Below, in pieces: positions 1 to 7,198 of a DNA stretch of 14,467 bases (position 1 is its first letter; every line of letters begins with the position of its first letter). Source of the DNA: Deltaproteobacteria bacterium (lineage in GTDB: Bacteria; Desulfobacterota; Binatia; UBA9968); the NCBI GenBank assembly GCA_016183145.1, contig JACPFE010000055.1, forward strand, positions 1-14,467, in the 5' to 3' direction. The notes beneath the pieces were generated by a model. It made no database searches, was not told where the DNA came from, and saw only the letters and a program-made list of their open reading frames with translations. A program made the translations under genes and the position numbers.

Positions 1-72
1 AAAGGACCAAGCGGAGAAATTTCATTGCGGCAATCTAGTGTGGTGTTTCCGAAGTCCGTTGAATAATTCGGG

Positions 73-162
73 CGTCATTCCGGCCAAGCTGGCGATAGCT
101 AGCGCGAGCCGGAATCCAGGACTTCGAAGGACCGCTGGATTCCCGCTTGCGCGGGAACGACG
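73..162. repeat. Palindromic intergenic repeat (REP-like)
   Basis: The segment begins with CGTCATTCCGG and ends with GCGGGAACGACG, which are imperfect inverted copies. Inside, GGAATCCAG (111-119) is exactly inverted by CTGGATTCC (135-143), and CCCGC-TTGC-GCGGG (142-155) forms its own small hairpin. It lies upstream of the first binding-protein gene. The layout is that of a dispersed REP/BIME-type element, but only one copy is in this window, so dispersal is inferred. Confidence 0.7.
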
Positions 163-224
163 ACAGTGAACCAGTGAATTTGTAAACGGGCTTTAGTTCC
201 AGGACACTAGCACGAGGTGATCAA

Positions 225-1223
225 ATGAAGCGGCATTCGAAAGCGCTGTTTATCTGTTTCATCGTCCAGTTTACGCTCCTGGGAATATCCCATGCCCAGG
301 AGCTAAAAAGAATCAGAATCGGCTATCCGTCGCTCAGCTTCCGGCAAAGCAATGTCTGGGTGGCCAAGGAACAGGGATTGTTCAAGAAGTACGGGCTGGA
401 AGTCGAGCCCATCTTTCTTCGCGGCGGGCAGCTCGCCACCCTGGCCCTGGCCGCCGGCGACCCGCCGATCGTCAACATCGGCACCGTCGTGCAAGCGAAC
501 CTGACGGGGTACAATCTCGTGCTCGTCGCCGCGGTGGAGAACAATTACGATCAAATACTTTTTGCCCGGCCCGGCATCACCAAGCTCGAACAGCTCAAGG
601 GCAAGCACTTCGGCATCAGCGGCTTCGGCGCCGCCACTCATTACGCTACGATTATCTTGATGAAACATCTCAACTTCGAACCCAAGGATCTCACGCTGCT
701 CCCCACCGGCCCCGACGCGGAGCGCATCGCGGCCATGGCGGCGGGGAAGATCGACGCCACACTGTTCACCTCTTCGGCCGCCGCGCCGGCGCGCAAGGCC
801 GGCTTCGTCGAGCTCCTGCAGATCGCCGACCTCGGCGTCGAAGTGCAGGGCAATGGCTTCGCCACCTCCCGCGCCTACGTTCAGAGTAATCGTGACGTGG
901 TCAAGAACGCCTTGAGAGGCTTCGTCGAGGCGATCTACTATATTTACGCCAATAAGAAAGAGGCCCAGCGCGTCTTCGCCAAGTACATGCGCACCAACGA
1001 TCAGGAAATCCTGGAAGAATCCTACCAGGGCTATATCAAAATGATTCCCAAGAAGCCCTACCCGACGCTCAAAGGAATTCAGTTCATGCTCGACATGCTC
1101 GCCGAAAAGATGCCCCAGGCGAAGACCGCCAAGCCCGAGCAGTTCGTCGACTTGAGCTTTTTGCAGGAGCTAGAGAAGGAAGGTTTCTTCAACGAGATGG
1201 CGAAACGCTATCCGACGAAGTGA
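225..1223 (+). CDS. NitT/TauT-type ABC transporter substrate-binding protein (copy 1)
   Basis: A periplasmic solute-binding protein of 332 residues, the usual size for the SsuA/TauA/ThiY group. An N-terminal signal peptide (hydrophobic residues about 7-23) probably ends SHA|QE at residue 24. The mature part starts with the family pattern RIGYPSLSFRQSNVWVAKE, followed by 'GLFKKYGLEVE' and the 'GDPPIVNIGTVV' ligand-pocket region. The ATG is preceded by GAGGTGA at 214-220. It is followed by a paralogue about three quarters identical by eye over the mature region. No permease or ATPase gene is nearby, so the transporter core must be elsewhere or shared. The substrate cannot be read from the sequence; relatives bind sulfonates, nitrate, pyrimidine precursors or aromatic acids. 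Confidence 0.9.
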   Translation: MKRHSKALFICFIVQFTLLGISHAQELKRIRIGYPSLSFRQSNVWVAKEQGLFKKYGLEVEPIFLRGGQLATLALAAGDPPIVNIGTVVQANLTGYNLVLVAAVENNYDQILFARPGITKLEQLKGKHFGISGFGAATHYATIILMKHLNFEPKDLTLLPTGPDAERIAAMAAGKIDATLFTSSAAAPARKAGFVELLQIADLGVEVQGNGFATSRAYVQSNRDVVKNALRGFVEAIYYIYANKKEAQRVFAKYMRTNDQEILEESYQGYIKMIPKKPYPTLKGIQFMLDMLAEKMPQAKTAKPEQFVDLSFLQELEKEGFFNEMAKRYPTK

Positions 1224-1237
1224 GGCTGAGGGGTGCC

Positions 1238-2230
1238 ATGAAAAGAGCATTGGTCCTATCCGTCCTATTGGTCCTATCGCTATCAAGTCTTTCCGCAGAC
1301 GCCCAACCGCTCAAACGGATCAAGATCGGCTACCCCTCTCTTAGTTTCAGACAGAGCAATGTCTGGGTCGCCAGGGAAACGGGCATCTTCAATAAGTATG
1401 GCTTGGAAGTGGAGCCGATTCTTTTTCGCGGCGGCCAAGTGGCCACTCAGGCTCTGGTCAGCGGCGATCCGCCGATCGTCAACATCGGCACCGTGGTTCA
1501 AGCGACCATCCAGGGCCACAACGTCGTCCTCGTCGCCGCGGTGGAAAACAAGTACGATCTCATCATCTTTGCCCGTCCCGGCATCACCCAGTTGGAACAA
1601 CTCCGAGGCAAACGATTAGGCATCACTGGTTTTAATTCATCCACCCACTATGCAGCCATCATTCTGGCGCGCCACTTGAACGCCGAGTTAAAGGAGTTCA
1701 CCCTTCTTCCCACCGGTTTGGACCCCGAGCGCATCGCGGCGGTAAATTCAGGCTACGTCGATGCGACGCTCCTGGCGACCTCCGCGGCGCCTTTGGCGCG
1801 CAGAGCGGGGCTCAGCGAGCTCGTGCAAGTGGGCGATCTGGGCGTCGAAGTTCAGGGCAACGGCTTCGCCACTTCCCGCGCCTATATCACCGCTAACCGT
1901 GATGTCGTGAAGTCGGCGCTCAAGGGATTCGTCGAGGCGATCTACTTCGTCTACGCCAACAAAAAAGAAGCCCAGCGCGTCTTCGCCAAATACATGCGCA
2001 CCAACGATCCCACCGTGCTCGAAGATTCTTACAACGGCTATATCAAGTTGATTCCCAAGAAGCCTTACCCGACGCTGAAGGGCATCCAGTTCATGTTGGA
2101 CGTGCTCGCGCCGCAGTTGCCCCAGGCGAAGAATTTTAAACCGGAGCAGTTTGTCGATTTGAGTTTTCTCCAGGAGCTGGAGAAGGAAGGATTTTTCAAC
2201 GAGATGGCAAAACGGTATCCGACCAAGTAG
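1238..2230 (+). CDS. NitT/TauT-type ABC transporter substrate-binding protein (copy 2)
   Basis: Tandem paralogue of the preceding gene; 330 residues from the ATG at 1238. That start is chosen because it gives a clean signal peptide (MKRALVLSVLL..., cleavage near ADA|QP at residue 22) and has GAGGGG at 1228-1233. A GTG at 1220, overlapping the previous stop codon, would add six residues and cannot be excluded. The mature proteins align without gaps and differ at about 70 of 306 positions by eye. The last 30 residues are identical although 12 codons differ synonymously, so this tail is under selection. Substitutions concentrate in the middle (residues about 110-190), which may alter ligand choice. 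Only 14 bases separate it from the neighbouring genes, suggesting cotranscription. Confidence 0.9.
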   Translation: MKRALVLSVLLVLSLSSLSADAQPLKRIKIGYPSLSFRQSNVWVARETGIFNKYGLEVEPILFRGGQVATQALVSGDPPIVNIGTVVQATIQGHNVVLVAAVENKYDLIIFARPGITQLEQLRGKRLGITGFNSSTHYAAIILARHLNAELKEFTLLPTGLDPERIAAVNSGYVDATLLATSAAPLARRAGLSELVQVGDLGVEVQGNGFATSRAYITANRDVVKSALKGFVEAIYFVYANKKEAQRVFAKYMRTNDPTVLEDSYNGYIKLIPKKPYPTLKGIQFMLDVLAPQLPQAKNFKPEQFVDLSFLQELEKEGFFNEMAKRYPTK

Positions 2231-2243
2231 AAGGAGGTGCGAC

Positions 2244-2633
2244 ATGCCAAGAAAGGTAATTCAACCCAAAACGTTAAACGATCCACGGCCGCGCTATAGC
2301 CAGGGGATCCTCAATAGCGGGGGCAAGCTGCTTTTCCTCGCCGGCCAGACCGCTTCCGACAAAGACGGCAACGTCGTCGGCAAGGGAGACATAAGAGCGC
2401 AGACGGAGCAGGTTTTCGCGAACCTGAAAGCCGTCCTCAAGACAGCCGGCGGAACGCTGGATGATATGGTGATGACGACGACGTATATCACCGATCGAGA
2501 ATATCGCGAAGGCTACAACGAAGTCCGCCGCGGGCAGTATAAGAAGACGCCTCCGACCAGCACTCTGGTCATCGTCAAAGGACTGGCCCATCCCGACTAC
2601 TTGATCGAGATCGCCGGCATCGCGGTGCTGTAG
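2244..2633 (+). CDS. RidA/YjgF/Rid-family protein lacking the catalytic arginine
   Basis: A small cytoplasmic Rid-family protein of 129 residues, the typical length for this trimeric fold. Recognisable elements are 'SGGKLLFLAGQTASDKDGN' (about 25-43), 'AQTEQVFANLKAVLKTAGGTLDD' (52-74) and the C-terminal 'IEIAGIAVL'. RidA proper hydrolyses reactive enamine/imine intermediates and uses an arginine in a P-A-R-S-T-V-like motif (Arg105 in E. coli). Here the motif reads PPTSTLV, placing Thr105 at that site, so classical 2-iminobutanoate deaminase activity is doubtful; another Rid subfamily is more likely. A strong AAGGAGGT (2231-2238) lies five bases before the ATG. It sits between binding-protein and dehydrogenase genes, where Rid proteins often accompany catabolic enzymes. 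Confidence 0.9.
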   Translation: MPRKVIQPKTLNDPRPRYSQGILNSGGKLLFLAGQTASDKDGNVVGKGDIRAQTEQVFANLKAVLKTAGGTLDDMVMTTTYITDREYREGYNEVRRGQYKKTPPTSTLVIVKGLAHPDYLIEIAGIAVL

Positions 2634-2646
2634 GGAGGTACGACGG

Positions 2647-2700
2647 ATGACCGCTGACCGAGGACCGCCGGCCCGTCTGCCGTCTTCGGTCTCCGGTCAT
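2647..2700 (+). promoter_or_regulatory. Hairpin repeat between ribosome-binding site and conserved start
   Basis: ATGACCG (2647-2653) pairs with CGGTCAT (2694-2700). After a 2x2 internal loop GACCGA pairs with TCGGTC, and GGAC pairs with GTCT with one wobble, giving about 17 paired positions. The upstream ATG at 2647 lies at the base of the stem. The Shine-Dalgarno GGAGGT is just before it (2634-2639), and the family-conserved start is just after it (2707). When folded, the hairpin would leave about 13 unpaired bases between GGAGGT and that ATG. The GACCG-rich composition suggests a mobile intergenic repeat that landed in the leader. An effect on translation is inference. Confidence 0.6.
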
Positions 2701-3684
2701 TTTGATATGAAAGTCACGGTCCTCGACGATTACCAGCGCGCCATCGACGGCACCGATGCGATCCGGCGGCTGCGCCAGAAAGCCGAGGTTCGAGTCTTCA
2801 CCGAAAAGCTGGCGACGCAACCGGCGCTGATCGAAGCGCTGCGAGGCTCGCAAGCGATCATCCCGATTCGCGAGCGCACCAAGTTTCCGGCCTCGCTGCT
2901 TCAAGCTCTGCCTGATCTCGAATTCATTTCGCAAACGGGCAATCATGCCTATCACATAGACATCGAGGCCGCCACGCGCGCCGGGATCATCATCGCCCTG
3001 GCACCGGGCGGAAACAGCACCACGGAACTGGCCTTCGGCCTGATGCTCGCCGTGATGCGCCGCATCCCGCAGAGCGATCAAGCGATGCGCCGCGGCGAGT
3101 GGCCGATGGTTTTAGGTTACGTTCTCAAGGGAAAAACGCTGGGAATTTTGGGGCTTGGCAAGATTGGAACCGAAGTCGCGGCCATCGCCCGAGCCTTCGG
3201 GATGAATGTCATCGCCTGGGGCCCCACGCTTACGGCAGAGCGCGCGGCGAAATCCCAGGCGACATTTATGGCGCTGGACGACGTTATGCGCGGGGCCGAT
3301 GTCATCTCGATTCACCTGGCCCTGTCGGATCAGAGTAGGAATCTTTTGAACGAAGCGCGGCTGCGGCTGCTGAAAAAGAGCGCCTATCTCGTCAACACTG
3401 CGCGCGGCGCCATCGTCGATGAGAACGCGCTGTCGCGGCTACTTAAAGAACGCGCCATTGCCGGCGCGGCTTTGGACGTTTTCGTCGAAGAGCCGCTGCC
3501 ACCGAACCACCCGTTGCTCGGGCTGGATAACGTCGTGCTCGCCCCTCATCTCGGCTGGCCCACGGACTCGGGCTTCGAAGGCTTCGCGGAGAACGCTGTG
3601 AACAATATTCTCGATTACATGGAAGGCAAATGGACCCGGGTGATCAACCCGGAAGCCATACCGAACCGCCGCGTAGCGACTTAA
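2647..3684 (+). CDS. D-isomer-specific 2-hydroxyacid dehydrogenase
   Basis: An NAD(P)-dependent oxidoreductase interconverting a 2-oxo acid and a D-2-hydroxy acid, in the cytoplasm. From the first ATG (345 residues) the Rossmann motif GLGKIG is at 169-174. The catalytic triad is visible as Arg253 (NTARG), Glu282 (EEPLP) and His301 (APHLGW). The start is uncertain. The only good Shine-Dalgarno (GGAGGT, 2634-2639) serves the ATG at 2647, but family similarity begins at the ATG at 2707 (MKVTVLDDYQ, 325 residues). The extra 20 residues are translated from a hairpin repeat and look non-functional. The gene follows the Rid-family gene by 13 bases and is probably last in the operon. The substrate is unknown; the sequence resembles phosphoglycerate- and glyoxylate-reductase-like members. 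Confidence 0.9.
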   Translation: MTADRGPPARLPSSVSGHFDMKVTVLDDYQRAIDGTDAIRRLRQKAEVRVFTEKLATQPALIEALRGSQAIIPIRERTKFPASLLQALPDLEFISQTGNHAYHIDIEAATRAGIIIALAPGGNSTTELAFGLMLAVMRRIPQSDQAMRRGEWPMVLGYVLKGKTLGILGLGKIGTEVAAIARAFGMNVIAWGPTLTAERAAKSQATFMALDDVMRGADVISIHLALSDQSRNLLNEARLRLLKKSAYLVNTARGAIVDENALSRLLKERAIAGAALDVFVEEPLPPNHPLLGLDNVVLAPHLGWPTDSGFEGFAENAVNNILDYMEGKWTRVINPEAIPNRRVAT

Positions 3685-3722
3685 GTCGTGTACCTCCGGC
3701 AAAGCCAGAGGCTTGAATTGTG

Positions 3723-3739
3723 AACCGCTCAAAGCGGTT
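3723..3739 (+). terminator. Possible weak terminator hairpin
   Basis: AACCGCT (3723-3729) and AGCGGTT (3733-3739) are perfect inverted arms around a three-base loop, 39 bases after the dehydrogenase stop. Only a short T run follows the stem (two of its Ts are paired), then GGCC, so Rho-independent function is weakly supported. A GCCGGC-TAT-GCCGGC pair (3742-3756) follows directly. Confidence 0.35.
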
Positions 3740-3782
3740 TGGCCGGCTATGCCGGCATGTTTCCACGGCTCTCCGCTTTGCT

Positions 3783-3875
3783 TCCTCTCCCTCTGGGAGA
3801 GGACTGAGGTGAGGGTGAATCTTTCCTGGCTAACACAGCCCTCACCCTTCCCTCTCCCAAAGGGGCGAGGGTGGG
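3783..3875. repeat. Nested palindromic repeat (CCTCTCCC/GGGAGAGG type)
   Basis: TCCTCTCCC-TCT-GGGAGAGGA (3783-3803) is a perfect 9-bp hairpin. GTGAGGG (3809-3815) is inverted by CCCTCAC (3839-3845). CCTCTCCC (3851-3858) pairs either with the earlier GGGAGAGG or locally with GGGGCGAGGG (3862-3871). Translated, it gives the 'RPFGRGKGEG...LSQRER' nonsense protein well known from a widespread class of dispersed bacterial repeats. It lies between convergent genes and could end transcription from both sides; that role is inferred. Confidence 0.75.
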
Positions 3876-3912
3876 ATCGTATCATGTCTCTTGGTGCCAC
3901 GAGCTAATTCGA

Positions 3913-5202
3913 TTACCCAGCAGCAATCTTTGCGCGGTGAAAGATTTGATTGTCCGGATCGATAAATTCGACTAAAGCGTGCGCGGGTTGCACGGTGGGA
4001 TCAACCGTGATTTTGGCAAAGTTAAAGTTTTCCGCCAAGAAATACTCGAAACGCTTGGCGGCGCTGTTGGTGATCCGGTTCAAGGGCGAGGCCAAAGGCC
4101 CGGCCGTAATGTCTTTCAAGCCGTAACCTTTAGGGATTTTGGTAATGCCGGCGTAGTGCATATCTGCGCTCAGAAATACGACGCCTTGAAGCTTTTTTGC
4201 GGCGATGAACTGCAAAATTTCTGCTCGTTCCTTTGGAAAACCGTCCCACCGATCTCTGCCGCCGCCCGCCATGGTCACCGAAGTCGCAACGAACTTGAAC
4301 AGCGCAGATGACGCGCTTAAACCTTCAAGGAGCCATTTTTTCTGCGCCGGTCCTAACATCGTTCCCTTCAGCGGGTTGCGATATTGGCGCGTGTCGAGTA
4401 GAAACAACTCGCACGCCTGGCCCCAGCGAACAGCGCGATAGATCCGCTCCGGCTCCTGGGGATTCCGCCTGATCGGCCAATAGTCCAGGAAGGCCCTCCT
4501 GCCGATGGGCGCCAGGGGATGATCCGGCGCAAAATTATCCTCCACTTCGTGATCGTCCCACATCACGTAGTAACTGGTTTCCAAAAAACACCTCTGGGCA
4601 GCGGCATCATCGCGGTTGGCACGATACTTCGCCCAGAATTCGTCGAGCCGGCGGGCGCTGCCGCCCCGGTCGGCGTAAATGGTGTCGCCGAGGTGAAGGA
4701 AGAAATCGGGGCGCTGGGCGCGCACCGCATCCATAATCGTGAAGGGTTTGTAACTTTCGCGGGAGTCGCCGCTAAAACAGAAGCTGACTTTCGCCGGATC
4801 GTCGCTTGGCGGCGCGGTGACGAAACGCGCGATCGGCCCGGCTCTTCGCCCTTCAACCACCGCGCGATAATAGTAGGTCGATTTCGGCTCCAGCCCGTCG
4901 AGTGAGATGAGAGCGGTCGAGTCGGCGTCGTCTCTTACTTTGAAAGATTTCGTCTCGGCAAACTGCTGGAGAGCCTCATCCTTGCCGTATTGAATTGACA
5001 CGGCTGAATTAGGCGCTGTGCGCAGCCAGATCATCGCTCCGTTGGCTGTAACGTCCCCGGCGGTATATCCCAGCGACAATCCGGTCTTTCGGTCGGGAGT
5101 GTCCACGACCGGCAGAGTGCAGGCCGATTGTCCGAGCAGCGCCGGCATCGCGATGCCGGCGTTTCCCAAAAGACGCAGAAATTCTCGGCGAGTCACCTTC
5201 AT
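3913..5202 (-). CDS. phoD: Tat-exported PhoD-family metallophosphoesterase
   Basis: An exported phosphodiesterase/alkaline phosphatase D of 429 residues, releasing phosphate from phosphate esters in the periplasm or outside. The N-terminus MKVTRREFLRLLG carries the twin-arginine motif, followed by a hydrophobic stretch to about residue 24. An N-terminal fibronectin-like PhoD_N domain spans about 41-130. The catalytic domain shows GDSRES (145-150), LGDTIYAD (171-178), WDDHEVEDN (215-223), LLDTRQYR (268-275), DRWDGFP (317-323) and SADMHYAG (345-352), the expected metal-ligand blocks. The ATG overlaps the stop of the upstream permease gene (ATGA), indicating translational coupling. An open frame runs upstream to 5643, but it only reads antisense-frame residues through the permease gene, so the Tat start is preferred. 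The specific substrate is unknown. Confidence 0.93.
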   Translation of the reverse strand: MKVTRREFLRLLGNAGIAMPALLGQSACTLPVVDTPDRKTGLSLGYTAGDVTANGAMIWLRTAPNSAVSIQYGKDEALQQFAETKSFKVRDDADSTALISLDGLEPKSTYYYRAVVEGRRAGPIARFVTAPPSDDPAKVSFCFSGDSRESYKPFTIMDAVRAQRPDFFLHLGDTIYADRGGSARRLDEFWAKYRANRDDAAAQRCFLETSYYVMWDDHEVEDNFAPDHPLAPIGRRAFLDYWPIRRNPQEPERIYRAVRWGQACELFLLDTRQYRNPLKGTMLGPAQKKWLLEGLSASSALFKFVATSVTMAGGGRDRWDGFPKERAEILQFIAAKKLQGVVFLSADMHYAGITKIPKGYGLKDITAGPLASPLNRITNSAAKRFEYFLAENFNFAKITVDPTVQPAHALVEFIDPDNQIFHRAKIAAG

Positions 5203-5702
5203 CAGGCGTGTAACCGGTCCCAAATATTCTGGCAGAGCCAGCCGGCTAAAAGCGGAAAGAAGAAGCTGACGACCACCCGCACCGCCACGAGCTTGGCGCC
5301 GAGAAATGGGATTTCCCACATGATGACGCGTTGCAGGCCAAAAAGAGCCCAGGCGGTGAGGTAGGAAACCAGTGGCCCCACGCCAACGCCGACTTTGAAC
5401 AACGAGGCGACAATGGGAAAATGGGTCATCGGCCCGCCCGGTGTCACGGTTCCCAGGGACATGCCGATCAAAATTCCTTTTAATCCCGAGCCATGTCCCA
5501 TCCAGCCGACGATCACATCTTCTGGCACCACCGCTTGAATCAAACCGGCCAGCGTGAAAGCCGCGACCATCCGCGGAATGATTTCCAGGATGAGCACGCC
5601 TGTAGCCGTAAGCCCTCTGCCGGCCGATTCCGGCGATTTCCAATAGACGACGATCAGCGCGATCGCCGCCGCCGCCATCATCACGATGGTCGAGGTATCC
5701 AT
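5202..5702 (-). CDS. Half-size permease, YraQ/DUF318 (ArsP-like) family
   Basis: A small polytopic inner-membrane protein of 166 residues from the ATG at 5702, which follows AAGGAGG at three bases spacing. Hydrophobic segments lie at about 4-22, 34-58, 74-90, 96-122 and 134-156. The central GTVTPGGPMTHFP (84-96) and flanking glycine-rich helices resemble one half of the COG0701 permeases, which normally have two such halves in about 300 residues. The cysteine-containing motif seen in arsenical-efflux members is absent. It overlaps phoD by four bases (ATGA), so the two are coexpressed. A link to phosphate-ester or metal transport is suggested by position only. The family call is by motif memory and moderately secure; the substrate is unknown. 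Confidence 0.65.
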   Translation of the reverse strand: MDTSTIVMMAAAAIALIVVYWKSPESAGRGLTATGVLILEIIPRMVAAFTLAGLIQAVVPEDVIVGWMGHGSGLKGILIGMSLGTVTPGGPMTHFPIVASLFKVGVGVGPLVSYLTAWALFGLQRVIMWEIPFLGAKLVAVRVVVSFFFPLLAGWLCQNIWDRLHA

Positions 5703-5870
5703 GGACCTCCTTACTATCACGCAGAATTTATCGCGCAGCGACATCGGTGAAATCTTAGTTGAGAATCGCTTATCGACTGTAGACAGCAGACTCGGATTTT
5801 TCAAGGCGACGGCCCGTTTGACTTCCCTGCGGGCCTATAGTTATTTCAACTCACGTCGGAGGAAATGTTA
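5703..5870. other. Divergent intergenic region
   Basis: This 168-base gap separates the leftward permease-phoD pair from the rightward M20 gene and must hold both promoters. GGAGG (5858-5862) serves the M20 gene. TTGACT (5818-5823) and TATAGT (5836-5841) resemble -35 and -10 boxes but are only 12 bases apart, so I do not call a promoter. No hairpin or repeat stands out. Confidence 0.5.
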
Positions 5871-7166
5871 ATGGCAATCGATAAACAGGCGGCAACAAAA
5901 GTCCTCGCCCAGATCGATCGTGATGAATTAGCGCAGCTCGGCTGCGACCTGACCAGCATTCCGAGTCCCACGGGCCAGGAAAAAGCGATCGCGGAATTTA
6001 TTCTGCGCTGGTTCGAAACCAACGGCATCAAGGCCGTGCGCCAGGACGTCGAATTCGACCGGCCCAACGCCGTCGGTATCGTCAAAGGCGACGGCACGGG
6101 GCTGAGCTTGGGATTCAACGGCCACATGGACACGAGCTTCACCGGCACGGAGGAAGACCGCCGCATGGTCGCCAACATGGAGCCCGAGTCCGATCTCAAG
6201 GGCAAAATCGTCGGCAACAAAGTCCAGGGCCTCGGCATCTCCAACATGAAAGGCGGGGTGGCGGCATTCATGATGGCCGGCAAGGCGCTTAAGAAAAGCG
6301 GCATCAAGCTCAAAGGCAACGTCGTCCTTGCCGCCGTCGTCGGCGAGATTTCGCGCACGCCCATCGGCCCCTGGCAGACCAAAGAGTATCGCGGCGAGGG
6401 CGCCGGCACGCGTCACCTCCTTACTCATGGCATGCACACCGACTACGCGGTGGTCGCCGACGGCTCGGACTTGAACATCGTCTGGACGCAGACCGGCGTG
6501 GTGCAGGTGAAGATTCAGACCTTCGGCAAGGCCGAGGCGGCATGGGGCTCGAAGCGCGCGACGCATCCGATGGAAAAGCTGAACGCCATTGTCAAGATGA
6601 CCAAGATCATCGACGCCGTCGAGCGCTGGGGCGCGGAGTTCGAAGAGAAATATATTTACGACTCCCCCACCGGCCCGCTTTATCCCAAGGTCAACATCGG
6701 CGCCATCGAGGGCGGCGCCCCCTACCGACCCAACTATTTTCCCGGCGTATGCAGTATCTACGTCGATATCCGCATGCCGCCCCAGGTGCGGCCCGTCACC
6801 ATCAAATACGAAATGGAGCGCGCTTTGAACAGCCTCGGCCTTGACTACGAGCTGGACATTTACAAGTCGCTGCTCGGCCACGAGGGAAAAAACGTCGAAC
6901 CGTTGGTCAAGTCGGCCGAGGAAGTCTACGAGCATCTGTTCGGCGAGAAAATCAAACCGGAAGCGCCCGATCGGGCGAGCATCTGGACAGACACGAATGT
7001 CTACAACGAATTAGGAATCCCAGCGATCAAGATCGGCCCGCGCGGCCGGCGCATCGGCCCGCGCAATGAAGAGATCGACATCGACGTGATGGTCAAAGCC
7101 GCGCAGATTTACGCGCTCATGGCGCTGGATATCTGCATGCGCGAACGCCCGTCGGGGGAGCAATGA
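5871..7166 (+). CDS. M20-family (ArgE/DapE/ACY1-like) amidohydrolase with altered metal site
   Basis: A protein of 431 residues with the M20 aminoacylase/peptidase fold. The start at 5871 has GGAGG eight bases upstream; an ATG at 5865 is too close to it. Conserved landmarks are GHMDTS (84-89: His85, Asp87), the MKGGVAA segment (126-132), Glu159 as the probable general base, Asp197 in 'VVADGSD', His232 in 'THP' of the dimerisation domain, and a C-terminal 'RNEEI'. Three usual metal ligands appear changed: the bridging Asp of DMKGG is Asn125, the Glu after the catalytic Glu is Ile160, and the His of HxxNE is Gly396. Family members hydrolyse amide bonds of N-acyl amino acids and related compounds. 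Whether this one is catalytic, mononuclear or a binding protein is open. It is monocistronic and convergent with the next gene, 32 bases apart. Confidence 0.85.
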   Translation: MAIDKQAATKVLAQIDRDELAQLGCDLTSIPSPTGQEKAIAEFILRWFETNGIKAVRQDVEFDRPNAVGIVKGDGTGLSLGFNGHMDTSFTGTEEDRRMVANMEPESDLKGKIVGNKVQGLGISNMKGGVAAFMMAGKALKKSGIKLKGNVVLAAVVGEISRTPIGPWQTKEYRGEGAGTRHLLTHGMHTDYAVVADGSDLNIVWTQTGVVQVKIQTFGKAEAAWGSKRATHPMEKLNAIVKMTKIIDAVERWGAEFEEKYIYDSPTGPLYPKVNIGAIEGGAPYRPNYFPGVCSIYVDIRMPPQVRPVTIKYEMERALNSLGLDYELDIYKSLLGHEGKNVEPLVKSAEEVYEHLFGEKIKPEAPDRASIWTDTNVYNELGIPAIKIGPRGRRIGPRNEEIDIDVMVKAAQIYALMALDICMRERPSGEQ

Positions 7167-7198
7167 CTCAGCGGATCTGTGGAACGGTCAATCAGACA

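Noticed and set aside
3439..3900. Minus-strand open frame of 153 residues
   Set aside because: It is antisense to the dehydrogenase and continues through a palindromic repeat whose translation ('RPFGRGKGEG...LSQRER') is a known repeat artefact.
5203..5643. N-terminal extension of the PhoD reading frame to 5643 (576 residues)
   Set aside because: This part overlaps the permease gene on the same strand in another frame, is rich in Arg/Gly with no domain, and would bury the Tat signal in mid-protein.
5928..6935. Long minus-strand open frame of 335 residues inside the M20 gene
   Set aside because: It is the antisense shadow of a GC-rich gene; the plus frame has all M20 landmarks.
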